A stretch of 19,843 bases of DNA from Oscillospiraceae bacterium (GCA_016296235.1 JAEDJR010000014.1:1-19843), one strand, 5' to 3'. Positions 1 to 7,366 are shown, counted from the stretch's first letter. Numbers and translations: made by a program. Notes: generated by a model from the sequence alone, not told the origin.

Positions 1-12
1 ACCAGCAATATA

Positions 13-44
13 CGAAAAAGCCCAGCACTAGCTGGACTTTTTCG
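13..44. terminator. Bidirectional intrinsic terminator-like hairpin
   Basis: A hairpin with stem CGAAAAAG-c-CCAGC, loop ACTA and the complementary arm GCTGG-a-CTTTTTCG has only one internal mismatch. The A-run on one side and T-run on the other give a U-tract in either direction. It lies downstream of the DUF3786 gene (minus strand) and could also stop transcription entering from the left. A second perfect hairpin (53-76, AGGAGCGCAT / ATGCGCTCCT) follows but has no good U-tract. Confidence 0.65.
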
Positions 45-105
45 ACAGTCTGAGGAGCGCATTTCTATGCGCTCCTTTCGCATGTATGGTACAAACAAGA
101 TAGCT

Positions 106-131
106 GCACCGCCCGGCGGGGCCTGTTTTTT
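106..131 (+). terminator. Possible rightward intrinsic terminator
   Basis: A GC-rich hairpin (106-122; GC, one A-G mismatch, then CCGC with loop CCG and GCGG) is followed by CTG and six Ts. This is the form of a plus-strand terminator and would serve a gene left of the window. The stem is short, so the call is tentative. Confidence 0.4.
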
Positions 132-133
132 GC

Positions 134-757
134 TTATTCTCTGATGGGCAAATCCGCGTACTCCGCCAGGTGGCGCAGGGCGGCGGAGGCGATGGTGACG
201 ACGCTCTCCACATGGATGAAATCCGGGGCGCTGCGGTCGAAGAGCAGGTTGGCCTGGGCCGGGAACTCCTCGTCGCCCTCCCAGAACAGTACCCGCATGG
301 GGATACAGGGAAACACACCGATCTCATACCCCACGTCTCCGGTGGGGAGCTTTCGTCCGCCAAAGGCCAGAAGCGCATCCCGCAATGCATCCCCGTGTCC
401 GGAAAACGTCGCGGCAAGAGGCTTCAGATTCCCGCTTCGGAACGCCGGTCCGTAGGGTCCGGCGCTGCGCAGAGACTCAAAGGGCAGCCATTCGCCGGTG
501 AGATGGGCGCCCTCCCGGGAATACCAGAGCATGGTGAATATATTCAATTCATCATACAGGGAAAAGGACTTCATGCCCCCCGGCGCCGTCATAACGCCGT
601 CTGACCGGGAGATGGGGCAGGGCTGAGAGAAATAGGGCACCGTCAGCCATCGGTCATCCAGCTCCAGAAACGGAAGCTTTCTCTGCAGCTCCTTATGATC
701 CAACGAGCAAAAGCGGGCGCGCCAGTCCCGGCGCCAGGCTTCATAGTTATCCGCCAC
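134..757 (-). CDS. DUF3786 domain-containing protein
   Basis: A 207-residue soluble protein with no signal peptide or membrane segment. The overall pattern (a PYFSQP-type segment, a LYDELNIFTMLWY segment, a central FRSGNLKP segment, and a late FPCIPMRVLFWEGDEEFPAQANLLFD block) matches the DUF3786 family as I know it; that family is of unknown function and common in anaerobes. I chose the GTG at 757 because AGAGGTGA lies six bases upstream. A TTG at 763 in the same frame would sit too close to this site and would give 209 residues. It starts 34 bases after the stop of the ABC exporter and is probably the last gene of the xre-ABC operon. Family call is fairly secure; function is unknown. Confidence 0.8.
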   Translation of the reverse strand: MADNYEAWRRDWRARFCSLDHKELQRKLPFLELDDRWLTVPYFSQPCPISRSDGVMTAPGGMKSFSLYDELNIFTMLWYSREGAHLTGEWLPFESLRSAGPYGPAFRSGNLKPLAATFSGHGDALRDALLAFGGRKLPTGDVGYEIGVFPCIPMRVLFWEGDEEFPAQANLLFDRSAPDFIHVESVVTIASAALRHLAEYADLPIRE

Positions 758-791
758 AGGCAATCACCTCTCCCCTAGCATACCGGATTTC

Positions 792-2516
792 TCAGCCATT
801 TGCAACCGTATACAGAGAATAGAAGTACCCCTTTTCTTCCATCAGCTGATCGAAGGTGCCCTGGCTGCAGACGGTACCCTGACGCAGAACCAGAATCTGG
901 TCGCAGCGGCGGAGAATTCCCTCCTCCAGGCGATGGGTGACCATGATCCGGGTCAGGCCGTCGATGTTCAGCATGGCGTCGGTGACTTCAAAGGATGTCT
1001 TGGCGTCCAGGGCCGCTGTGGCCTCATCCATGAGCAGCACCGGCGTATGGCGCAGGAGGCAGCGGGCAATGGCAATGCGCTGCTTCTCACCGCCGGACAG
1101 GCCCGCGCCGTTTTCGCCGCAGCGGTAGTCCGGCCCCTTTTCCCGCACCAGTGCCGTCAGACCCGCCATATCCATGGCGCGCTCCACGGCCTCGTCGGGG
1201 AAGTCCCGGAACATGGTCACATTGGAGCGGATATCGCTGTCAAAGATGAACACGTTCTGCTGCATGATGCACATCAGGTCATAGAGACTTTCCGGAGCCA
1301 CGCTGCGCAGCTCCTTGCCGTCAAAGCGGATCTCGCCGCCATAGTCCCGGAAGCTGCCCAGAAGCAGATTGAGCATTGTGGATTTTCCGGAGCCGGAGCC
1401 GCCCACCACAGCATAGCTCTTACCGGCCTCGAAGCGGGCGGAGATATTCCGCAGCACCGGCTTTTCCGGATCGTAGGAGAAATTGACGTTGTCCAGCTCA
1501 ATGGCGTCATGGAGAACCGGCTCCAGGGCTTCGCCGGAGGTCTCGGCGTTGCGGCAGATCAGATCCGCCAGCTTGTCGATCAGGCCGCTGGCGGCCTTGC
1601 GGCTGGCCAGGTACTGGGGCACCACGCTGATGGGCTGGATCAGATAGTTGGCCAGATTGGTGATAATCAGCACCGTGCCGGCGGTCATATGGCCGCGGAT
1701 GGCCAGATAGGCGCTGAACAGGAACAGGCCGAACTGCACCACAGAACCGCAGAGATTTCCTGTCATGACGGTCACCAGGGCTTCCATCCACCGGCGGCTG
1801 AATTTGACCTGTTCCACATCCTGATTGGCCTTTTGGAACAGCTGCGTGGCTTCCGCTTCCGCCCGGAAGCTCTTGACCACGGAAAAACCGCTGAGCAGAT
1901 CCTTGATCTGGGCCACAAACCGGCCGTTTCCGTCACTGAGGGCCTCTTCCCGGACCACCAGCTCCTTGCCCATGGCCACGGACACCAGGATGGGCAGCGC
2001 ACTGAGCACCAGGGCCAGCAACGTCACCTGCCAGCTGTAATAGAGCATCATGCAGAGGGCAGCTAAAAAGCTGATGCAGTAGAAAACCAGCAGCAGGGTG
2101 CGGTTGAGGTAGTTTTCTTCGATGGAGCCGGTGTCGTTGGTCAGAACCGAGATGTAGGTGGCGCTGTTTTCCCGGGTGAAGGCGGCAATGCTCTTCTGGG
2201 AAATGCGGTGGAAGGCCGTCTCCTTATACTGGGTCAGGCCCCGCTGGATGAAACGGCTCTTGCAGCGGTGCTGAATGCTGGTAAGCAGTGTCATGACCAG
2301 GGTGAAAACCGCCACGCCGATGGTCAGACGCAGCAAGCGGGACATGCTTCCCACCGTGATGGTATCCAGCACCTGTCCCAGGAACCAGCTTCCGATCATA
2401 CCGGCAGCCGCGTCGCCGGCCAGGAGCAGAACGGTTGCGAAAAACCGAAGATGGTTATTCCGGTAGATGGCCCGGGTCAGCTCCCTGCGGGCGGCTTTTT
2501 TGTCTGTCTGCTGCAT
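792..2516 (-). CDS. ABC exporter half-transporter, fused permease and ATPase
   Basis: A 574-residue type I ABC exporter half-subunit that should act as a homodimer in the cytoplasmic membrane. The N-terminal half (about 25-310) has the hydrophobic segments of an ABC membrane domain, including stretches near residues 30-55, 65-85, 140-185 and 250-295. The C-terminal half is a full nucleotide-binding domain: Walker A GGSGSGKS, signature LSGGE, Walker B VLLMDEA, D-loop ALDA and the H-loop in VTHRL. Substrate cannot be read from the sequence; drug, peptide or lipid export are all possible. I prefer the ATG at 2516, since AAAGGA ends about eleven bases upstream of it but abuts the earlier ATG at 2528. 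Its 5' end overlaps the 3' end of the XRE gene by about 62 bases in another frame, implying coupled expression. Confidence 0.88.
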   Translation of the reverse strand: MQQTDKKAARRELTRAIYRNNHLRFFATVLLLAGDAAAGMIGSWFLGQVLDTITVGSMSRLLRLTIGVAVFTLVMTLLTSIQHRCKSRFIQRGLTQYKETAFHRISQKSIAAFTRENSATYISVLTNDTGSIEENYLNRTLLLVFYCISFLAALCMMLYYSWQVTLLALVLSALPILVSVAMGKELVVREEALSDGNGRFVAQIKDLLSGFSVVKSFRAEAEATQLFQKANQDVEQVKFSRRWMEALVTVMTGNLCGSVVQFGLFLFSAYLAIRGHMTAGTVLIITNLANYLIQPISVVPQYLASRKAASGLIDKLADLICRNAETSGEALEPVLHDAIELDNVNFSYDPEKPVLRNISARFEAGKSYAVVGGSGSGKSTMLNLLLGSFRDYGGEIRFDGKELRSVAPESLYDLMCIMQQNVFIFDSDIRSNVTMFRDFPDEAVERAMDMAGLTALVREKGPDYRCGENGAGLSGGEKQRIAIARCLLRHTPVLLMDEATAALDAKTSFEVTDAMLNIDGLTRIMVTHRLEEGILRRCDQILVLRQGTVCSQGTFDQLMEEKGYFYSLYTVANG

Positions 2517-3384
2517 ATTGAGAATCATCCTTTCTGAAAATCGGAGTTTTGCGCACCTGCGCTGCTAGAAAATAGGCGTCCTTCTCCTGAATCCAGCGGG
2601 CGAACAGGAAAAACGGCACAATCCCCACCGATTCACGGGCCTGATAGGCCTTTTCCATGCCGCTCTCCATCTCCACATCCGTGACCTCCACCAGACGCGC
2701 CTGGTGAAGCTGCTCCAGAATGGCGCGTACGGCATCCACATCCAGCTTCAGCCGGGCAGCGATCGTCCCGGGAAGAATATAGGATTTCAGGCGGCATTGG
2801 TACAGGTAGAACAGCACCTCCACGCTATGGGGCGCCGCCAGGGTCCGGAACAGCGTCTCGTACTGCGCCGGGCTCAACAAATAGGGCAGATAACCTTCCT
2901 CCGGCTCCTCGGCCACCAGGAAGAAGTGCAGCTGTCTGTTGGGCGATCCCAACAGCATACTGTCGTCAAAGGCAAGCTCGCTGCGCGCCCAATGGGATTC
3001 CGTCTCCGTGGGCGTCTGAACCAGAAAATCATCCAGATAGTCCAGCGCATCCCAGTCGGAAAATGGGATCGAAACCCAGCGGTTGGCGCATTTCCAGAGC
3101 AGTTTGCAAAGCCATGCCGCCCGGTCCTGCTGGGGCAGGCTGACCATATAATTTGCGGCCAGCTCCATCACGTCCGTGTGGGCATTGTCGCGGCCGAACA
3201 GACGGTCGATGGACACGCCCAGGCGGTCGGCAATGGCCGGCAGCAGGGTAATGTCCGGTGTGCCGCCGCACTCCCAGCGGCTGACGGCCTGCGTCGATAC
3301 GCCCACGGCCTTTCCCAGCTGCTCCTGGGTCAGTCCCGCTTTCCGCCGAAGCTCTGAGATATTCATACCAACGTTGTTTGTCAT
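2455..3384 (-). CDS. XRE-family transcriptional regulator with long C-terminal domain
   Basis: A 309-residue regulator. Residues 8-63 form a Cro/C1-type helix-turn-helix (ELRRKAGLTQEQLG, then VSTQAVSRWECG and IADRLGVSIDRLFG). The remaining 240 residues are unlike a simple XRE protein; residues about 190-245 (HSVEVLFYLYQ, then TIAARLKLDVDAVRAILEQL) read like a second, winged-helix-type fold. The start is supported by GGAGG ten bases upstream of the ATG. A consensus promoter and a cluster of TGAATT/AATTCA half-sites sit directly upstream, which suggests autoregulation. The gene runs into the ABC exporter gene, so it most likely controls its own transporter operon. The last roughly 25 residues are out of frame with the exporter start and look low in conservation; they may result from stop loss or a frameshift. 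Confidence 0.82.
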   Translation of the reverse strand: MTNNVGMNISELRRKAGLTQEQLGKAVGVSTQAVSRWECGGTPDITLLPAIADRLGVSIDRLFGRDNAHTDVMELAANYMVSLPQQDRAAWLCKLLWKCANRWVSIPFSDWDALDYLDDFLVQTPTETESHWARSELAFDDSMLLGSPNRQLHFFLVAEEPEEGYLPYLLSPAQYETLFRTLAAPHSVEVLFYLYQCRLKSYILPGTIAARLKLDVDAVRAILEQLHQARLVEVTDVEMESGMEKAYQARESVGIVPFFLFARWIQEKDAYFLAAQVRKTPIFRKDDSQYAADRQKSRPQGADPGHLPE

Positions 3385-3413
3385 AGGTAAGAGGCCTCCT
3401 TTCCATCGACAAT

Positions 3414-3485
3414 TGAATTATACACCAACGTTTACTTGAATTCAATCGAGGTATGTCTGAGCAAAATTCAACAATTCATTGAATT
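3414..3485. promoter_or_regulatory. Cluster of TGAATT/AATTCA half-sites, likely XRE operators
   Basis: Six copies of TGAATT or its complement AATTCA fall in 72 bases: 3414, 3437, 3439, 3465, 3473 and 3480. Two make perfect palindromes: TTGAATTCAA at 3436-3445, on top of the -35 box, and AATTCATTGAATT at 3473-3485, upstream of the promoter. The placement fits repression and cooperative binding by the adjacent XRE protein. Binding is inferred. Confidence 0.6.
3417..3445 (-). promoter_or_regulatory. Sigma-A promoter of the XRE-ABC-DUF3786 operon
   Basis: On the minus strand TTGAAT (3440-3445) and TATAAT (3417-3422) are separated by exactly 17 bases. It lies about 35 bases upstream of the XRE start codon and its GGAGG site. 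Confidence 0.8.
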
Positions 3486-3495
3486 CTCCGTTTTG

Positions 3496-5028
3496 TTACC
3501 AGACACAGGTCAGGCCCTCGGACGTGAGTCCGCAGAGCTTGGTGCAGACCTCCTCCATGTATTTCCGGTCATGGGAGACGCTGATGATGCACCCCCGGTA
3601 GTCCCGCAGGATCTCCCGGATCACCGGATTGGACAGGGGTGAGAAGTTGCGGGTTGGTTCATCAAGAATCAAAACGTTGGCTCCGTCCAAAATCAGCTTC
3701 AGAAACAGCAGCTTGGCCTTCTGTCCGCCGGACATCTCAGACACCGGGTGTTCCATCTCCTGGGGCGTATATTTGACGCTGCCCAGAAAATTACGAATTC
3801 TTGTGGCCTCTTCCCTGCTCCCGCTGCGGTTGAGAAATTCAACTGCTGTTTGATCCGCAGGCAGCAGCTCCTCATAGTTCTGAGGCATATAGGCCGCCCG
3901 GATGTCCGTTCGGGGCAGCAGCTGCGCAGCAATCTGCCGCAGGAGCGTGGTCTTCCCCACCCCATTGCGGCCAATGATGCACAGCTTCTCCGGGCCCTCC
4001 ACATGGAGCGCTACATTCTTTGCCAGAACCCGGCCCTCCACCGTCAATGCCGGCAGAGCCAAATCCAGCACAACCTTCCCTGCTGGAACCGACGTTTCCG
4101 AAGGAAAACGCAGGAAGATCGCCTCCTCCACGTCCGGCAGCTGCGTCATGCGCGCCTTTTCCTTTTCAAAGCGCCGGCCCATGGACTGGACGGCGTGCAT
4201 CTTCTTTTTCAGCAGCCGTCCGCCATGGGGGTCCTGCCGGGATATGGTGGCCTGTTGATGCTCCACTTTGGCCTGGATTTGGCGGAATTTCTCCATTTTG
4301 GCCCGATAGTCCGCCTGCTCCCGGCGGGCCATCTGGGTCTGATGCGCCAGCTTGGACAAACGTTGATTTACATAATCTTGATATGGTAACCTTGCAACGG
4401 TCCAGCGGGGCGTTGTCTTTCGCCGCACCAGCTCCAGATGGATCACCATCTCAGCCGTGCGCTCCAGGAGCGTTTCGTCGTGGGAGATGTAGAGCACCGC
4501 CTGAGGGCAGGTTTGCAGAAATTCCTCCAGCCACTCCAGGGTCTCCAGGTCGAGATCGTTGGATGGCTCATCCAATAAAAGCACATCCGGCTGTTCCGTC
4601 AACAGGACTGCCAGCTGGAGCTTGATCTTCTCTCCTCCAGACAGAGACGCCATGGGCTGGTCGCCTGTAAACAGCGCCGCGGGAATGGACAGCAGCCGGG
4701 CCAGGGCAGCCAGCTCTCTGGGAGACTGCGCCCAGAAGGATGGGCTGTTGGCGCAGAACTCCCCTGCTGTCATCCGTCCGGCCTCCGCCGGAAGCTCCTG
4801 GGGCAGATAACCCAGGCGCAGACCTTTTTTCGAGATTTCTCCCTCGAACTCCACATAGTCCGATACCAGAGACGGATCGCAGATCAGTTTCAGCAGGGTG
4901 GATTTTCCGTTGCCCTCCTCGCCGATGATGGCAGCCTTTTCGCCGGGATTCAGGGTCAGGTCGAAATCCCGCAGCAGGGGCCGCAGGTCTTTTTTATGGG
5001 TGATCGATAAATTTCTGATTTGCAGCAT
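3496..5028 (-). CDS. ABC-F family ATPase, probable ribosome-protection factor
   Basis: A 510-residue soluble protein with two ATPase domains in tandem and no membrane segments, the layout of ABC-F proteins acting on the ribosome. Domain 1: Walker A GEEGNGKS (36-43), signature SLSGGE (128-133), Walker B VLLLDE (149-154), His183. Domain 2: Walker A GRNGVGKT (353-360), signature MSGGQ (432-436), Walker B VLILDE (452-457), His486. Between them (about 215-300) is a long basic, helical linker, the part that in this family reaches the peptidyl-transferase centre. The second D-loop reads DEPTRNFSPLSN instead of the usual NHLD-type sequence. Start ATG is preceded by AAAGGAGC. The attenuator leader upstream strongly favours an antibiotic-inducible resistance role over a housekeeping one; which drug class is not visible. 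Confidence 0.85.
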   Translation of the reverse strand: MLQIRNLSITHKKDLRPLLRDFDLTLNPGEKAAIIGEEGNGKSTLLKLICDPSLVSDYVEFEGEISKKGLRLGYLPQELPAEAGRMTAGEFCANSPSFWAQSPRELAALARLLSIPAALFTGDQPMASLSGGEKIKLQLAVLLTEQPDVLLLDEPSNDLDLETLEWLEEFLQTCPQAVLYISHDETLLERTAEMVIHLELVRRKTTPRWTVARLPYQDYVNQRLSKLAHQTQMARREQADYRAKMEKFRQIQAKVEHQQATISRQDPHGGRLLKKKMHAVQSMGRRFEKEKARMTQLPDVEEAIFLRFPSETSVPAGKVVLDLALPALTVEGRVLAKNVALHVEGPEKLCIIGRNGVGKTTLLRQIAAQLLPRTDIRAAYMPQNYEELLPADQTAVEFLNRSGSREEATRIRNFLGSVKYTPQEMEHPVSEMSGGQKAKLLFLKLILDGANVLILDEPTRNFSPLSNPVIREILRDYRGCIISVSHDRKYMEEVCTKLCGLTSEGLTCVW

Positions 5029-5048
5029 GGAAAAAGCTCCTTTTCAAC

Positions 5049-5082
5049 AAAAAATCTGCCTTCGGCTTGCCGAAGGCAGATT
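5049..5082 (-). terminator. Attenuator terminator in the ABC-F leader
   Basis: The minus strand has a perfect 14-bp stem, AATCTGCCTTCGGC / GCCGAAGGCAGATT with loop AA, running straight into a run of six Ts. It ends about 20 bases before the ABC-F start codon, with only the gene's ribosome site between. A terminator here, inside the gene's own leader, is the hallmark of transcription attenuation. Confidence 0.85.
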
Positions 5083-5239
5083 CATCCGCAAAGACAGACC
5101 ACGCCTCTCAAGGCATGGTAATTGCGCATCTGATCTGAAATCGGCAGCAGAACAAGGCCCAGCTATGTGGGCCATCCGAAGGTATTCTGCTCTCGTCATT
5201 CAGATTATCTGCGCATGCTTTCACCCTTTTCGTTTTGAT
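5083..5239 (-). promoter_or_regulatory. ABC-F leader RNA with nested hairpin and split antiterminator
   Basis: Reading the minus strand, three nested stems are visible: AATCTGAAT (about 5198-5206) with ATTTCAGAT (5133-5141, one bulged base), AGCAGAA (5185-5191) with TTCTGCT (5146-5152), and GGCCCA (5168-5173) with TGGGCC (5156-5161). Two leader segments, AATCTG (5201-5206) and CCTTCGG (5176-5182), repeat the two halves of the terminator's 5' arm in the same order, so together they can pair with its 3' arm (CCGAAGG CAGATT). That is a candidate antiterminator, mutually exclusive with the terminator. AATCTG overlaps the stop codon of the upstream ORF, so a ribosome there would change the folding. 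Which fold a stalled ribosome favours is not settled by reading alone. Confidence 0.65.
5205..5216 (-). CDS. Three-codon upstream ORF (Met-Arg-Arg) in the ABC-F leader
   Basis: ATG CGC AGA TAA, preceded by AAAAGG with eight bases between it and the ATG, so it has a proper ribosome site. It begins about 23 bases after the predicted transcription start and lies at the foot of the leader hairpin. Very short upstream ORFs in attenuator leaders of ABC-F resistance genes are known; on such ORFs drug-stalled ribosomes set terminator folding. Here that role is inferred from position. Confidence 0.6.
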   Translation of the reverse strand: MRR

Positions 5240-5245
5240 ACTCTA

Positions 5246-5274
5246 CATATAACATATTCCCTGCAATTTTTCAA
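5246..5274 (-). promoter_or_regulatory. Promoter of the ABC-F leader
   Basis: Minus-strand TTGAAA (5269-5274), 17 bases, then TATATG (5246-5251). The -10 is imperfect (4 of 6). Predicted start near 5239 gives a leader of about 210 bases. Confidence 0.6.
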
Positions 5275-5345
5275 GGAAAATTGCAGGGAACTCGCAATGA
5301 CACGCGTGATAAATGCACCACAGATGACACCTGTGTTCGGATCGC

Positions 5346-5364
5346 GGGCGGCTGATAGCCGCCC
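5346..5364. repeat. Short GC-rich hairpin repeat
   Basis: GGGCGGCT-GAT-AGCCGCCC is a perfect 8-bp stem with a 3-base loop, followed by CCTACG. It lies between the ABC-F promoter and the metal ATPase gene. The bounding CCCTAC / GTAGGG motif is shared with the next repeat, so the two may be modules of one interspersed repeat family. Confidence 0.55.
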
Positions 5365-5394
5365 CTACGTCTTTTATCTTGACAGGCATTTCTT

Positions 5395-5484
5395 TGTAGG
5401 GCACGACCACTGGGCGTGCCGTTTGCAGGCAGCTGCATTCCTTTCCCAGCTACCAAACGGCGCGCCGGGTCGTCGCGCCCTACA
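5395..5484. repeat. Imperfect inverted-repeat element of about 90 bp
   Basis: The left arm (5395-5425) begins TGTAGGGC and ends GCCGTTTG; the right arm (5454-5484) begins CAAACGGC and ends GCCCTACA. Aligned as reverse complements, the arms match over about 31 bases with a few mismatches and one gap. There is no coding potential and no clear target-site duplication. It resembles a non-autonomous palindromic repeat or REP-like element. As the only hairpin downstream of the metal ATPase gene it might also protect or end that transcript. Confidence 0.6.
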
Positions 5485-5529
5485 TTCCAGTGACCGTCAT
5501 AACAATCCACATGCTGGCGCGGCCAAAAC

Positions 5530-7365
5530 TCATACGCGGCCGGCCCGCATGGCATTGAGAATGGCCAGCATGGCTACGCCCACATCGGCGAAAATCGCAA
5601 GCCAGATGGACACCAGGCCGAAGGGCGTCAGGGCCAACACCAGTAATTTAATCCCCAGGGCAAAGACAATATTCTGGCGGACAATCTTCATGGTCTTGGA
5701 GGCTATTTCTTTGGCAACCGGCAGCGCGGACAGCCGATCATGCATCAGCACCACATCCGCCGCCTCGATGGCCGCGTCGCTGCCGATTCCGCCCATGGCC
5801 ACGCCGACGTCGGCACGCATGAGCACCGGCGCATCATTGATGCCATCGCCCACAAAAGCCAGAACGCTGTTCTTTTCCTTTTTCTCCAGCAGTTCCTCAA
5901 CCTTTTGCACCTTATCCCCAGGCAGCAAGCCTGCGGCATACTGGGTAACGCCCACCTGCTTTGCCACAGCGGCGGCTGCGGTTTCGTTGTCGCCCGTGAG
6001 CATGACTGTTTTTGCGCCCAGGGCTTTCAGGCCTGCCACGGCAGCCATGGAATCCTCTTTCAAAGCATCAGAAATGACAATACACCCGAGATACGCGCCG
6101 TTCTTGGCCACATAGACCACGGTTCCCACGGCATCCGGCACAGAAACCGAAATCCCGGCTTCCTCCATCAGGCGGCTGTTGCCGGCCAGAATCAGGACGC
6201 CGTCCTTTTCCGCCCGCACGCCGCGGCCGGCTTCTTCCGTCAGGCTCCAGCCCTCTTCGCCGGGATCTCCGGCAGCGCGAAGCACCGACTGGGCGATGGG
6301 ATGGAGGGAGCCCCGCTCCGCAATGGCGGCGGTCCGGAGTATTTCCTCCCGGGCATGTTCGGGAAACACCTGCGTCACCTCAAAGCTGCCCTTTGTCAGA
6401 GTTCCGGTCTTATCAAAGACAAATACATCCGCCTTGGACAACTGCTCCAGATAGCTGCCGCCCTTGACCAGAATTCCCTTTTTGGACGCCGCGCCGATGC
6501 CGCCAAAGAAGCTCAGGGGCACGGAAATTACCAGAGCGCAGGGACAGGACACCACCAGGAAATTCAGAGCCTTCTGAATCCAAAGCACCCACTGGCCGTC
6601 GAACAGCGGCGGTATCACAGCAAAGGCCACCGCCAATCCTACCACGATCGGCGTGTAGTATTTTGCAAAGCGGGTGATAAACTTCTCCGCCCGGGCCTTC
6701 TTTCCGGAGGCGTTTTCCACCATGTCCCGAATCTTGGATACGGTGGAATCGTAGAACGCCTTTTCCACCCGGATTTCCAGAACACCGGAGGTGGAGATCA
6801 CGCCGGAGAGAATCTCATCGCCGGGGCCGCAGGGCCGGGGCATGGATTCACCGGTGAGAGCAGCCGTATCCAGCGCGCTCTGGCCACGGATCACAACGCC
6901 GTCCAGGGGCACCCGTTCTCCGGGCTTCACCAGGATCACCTGGCCAACCTCCACTTCCTCCGGCAGAACCTCCTGCTCCTGACCGTCCATCAGCAGTCTG
7001 GCGGTATCCGGCCGCAGGTTCATCAGCTCGGAGATGGAGCCCCGGGATTTTCCTACGGCATACCGCTGGAACAGCTCGCCGGTCTGGTACAGCAGCATCA
7101 CCGCCACGGCTTCGGGGTATTCCCCCGTGCCGAAGGCGCCGATGGTAGCCAAAACCATAAGGAAGTTCTCGTCAAATACCTGACCTCTGCCGATCCCACC
7201 CACGGCGTCCCAGACGATGTCATAGCCGATCAGCAGGTAAACGCCCAGATAGAGGGCAGCCTCCCAGTACCACGGCAGGGAAGTCAGGTGGGTGACTGCC
7301 ACCAGTGCGGCAAGCAGAACCGTTGTGATGAGAATGCGCAGAAGCGCTTTTTTGTTCCGCGACAT
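5530..7365 (-). CDS. P1B-type heavy-metal efflux ATPase (Zn/Cd/Pb type)
   Basis: A 611-residue membrane pump that exports divalent soft metals by ATP hydrolysis. In order: two N-terminal membrane hairpins, actuator TGES (about 171), CPC in the sixth membrane segment (about 274), phosphorylation motif DKTGTLT (about 318), HP motif in SLHPIAQ (about 355), hinge GDGINDAP (about 506), then C-terminal segments with ALGIK and ADVGVAMLAILNAMR. The conserved Lys and Asp in those last segments, with CPC, point to the Zn/Cd/Pb subgroup rather than copper. There is no N-terminal HMA domain; that domain is encoded separately by the gene just upstream. I use the ATG at 7365; a GTG at 7374, overlapping the previous gene by eight bases, is the alternative. 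Comparable to CadA/ZntA, but I do not assign a symbol. Confidence 0.92.
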   Translation of the reverse strand: MSRNKKALLRILITTVLLAALVAVTHLTSLPWYWEAALYLGVYLLIGYDIVWDAVGGIGRGQVFDENFLMVLATIGAFGTGEYPEAVAVMLLYQTGELFQRYAVGKSRGSISELMNLRPDTARLLMDGQEQEVLPEEVEVGQVILVKPGERVPLDGVVIRGQSALDTAALTGESMPRPCGPGDEILSGVISTSGVLEIRVEKAFYDSTVSKIRDMVENASGKKARAEKFITRFAKYYTPIVVGLAVAFAVIPPLFDGQWVLWIQKALNFLVVSCPCALVISVPLSFFGGIGAASKKGILVKGGSYLEQLSKADVFVFDKTGTLTKGSFEVTQVFPEHAREEILRTAAIAERGSLHPIAQSVLRAAGDPGEEGWSLTEEAGRGVRAEKDGVLILAGNSRLMEEAGISVSVPDAVGTVVYVAKNGAYLGCIVISDALKEDSMAAVAGLKALGAKTVMLTGDNETAAAAVAKQVGVTQYAAGLLPGDKVQKVEELLEKKEKNSVLAFVGDGINDAPVLMRADVGVAMGGIGSDAAIEAADVVLMHDRLSALPVAKEIASKTMKIVRQNIVFALGIKLLVLALTPFGLVSIWLAIFADVGVAMLAILNAMRAGRV

Positions 7366-7366
7366 C

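Noticed and set aside
1..12. Possible tRNA end at the window edge (ACCAGCA)
   Set aside because: Only seven bases resemble a tRNA acceptor strand and no other arm is inside the window.
933..2066. A 377-residue open frame on the plus strand
   Set aside because: Antisense to the ABC exporter gene, with no ribosome site or recognisable fold.
5395..5484. CRISPR repeat or insertion-sequence end
   Set aside because: There are only two inverted arms, no regular direct repeats, no transposase and no clear target-site duplication.
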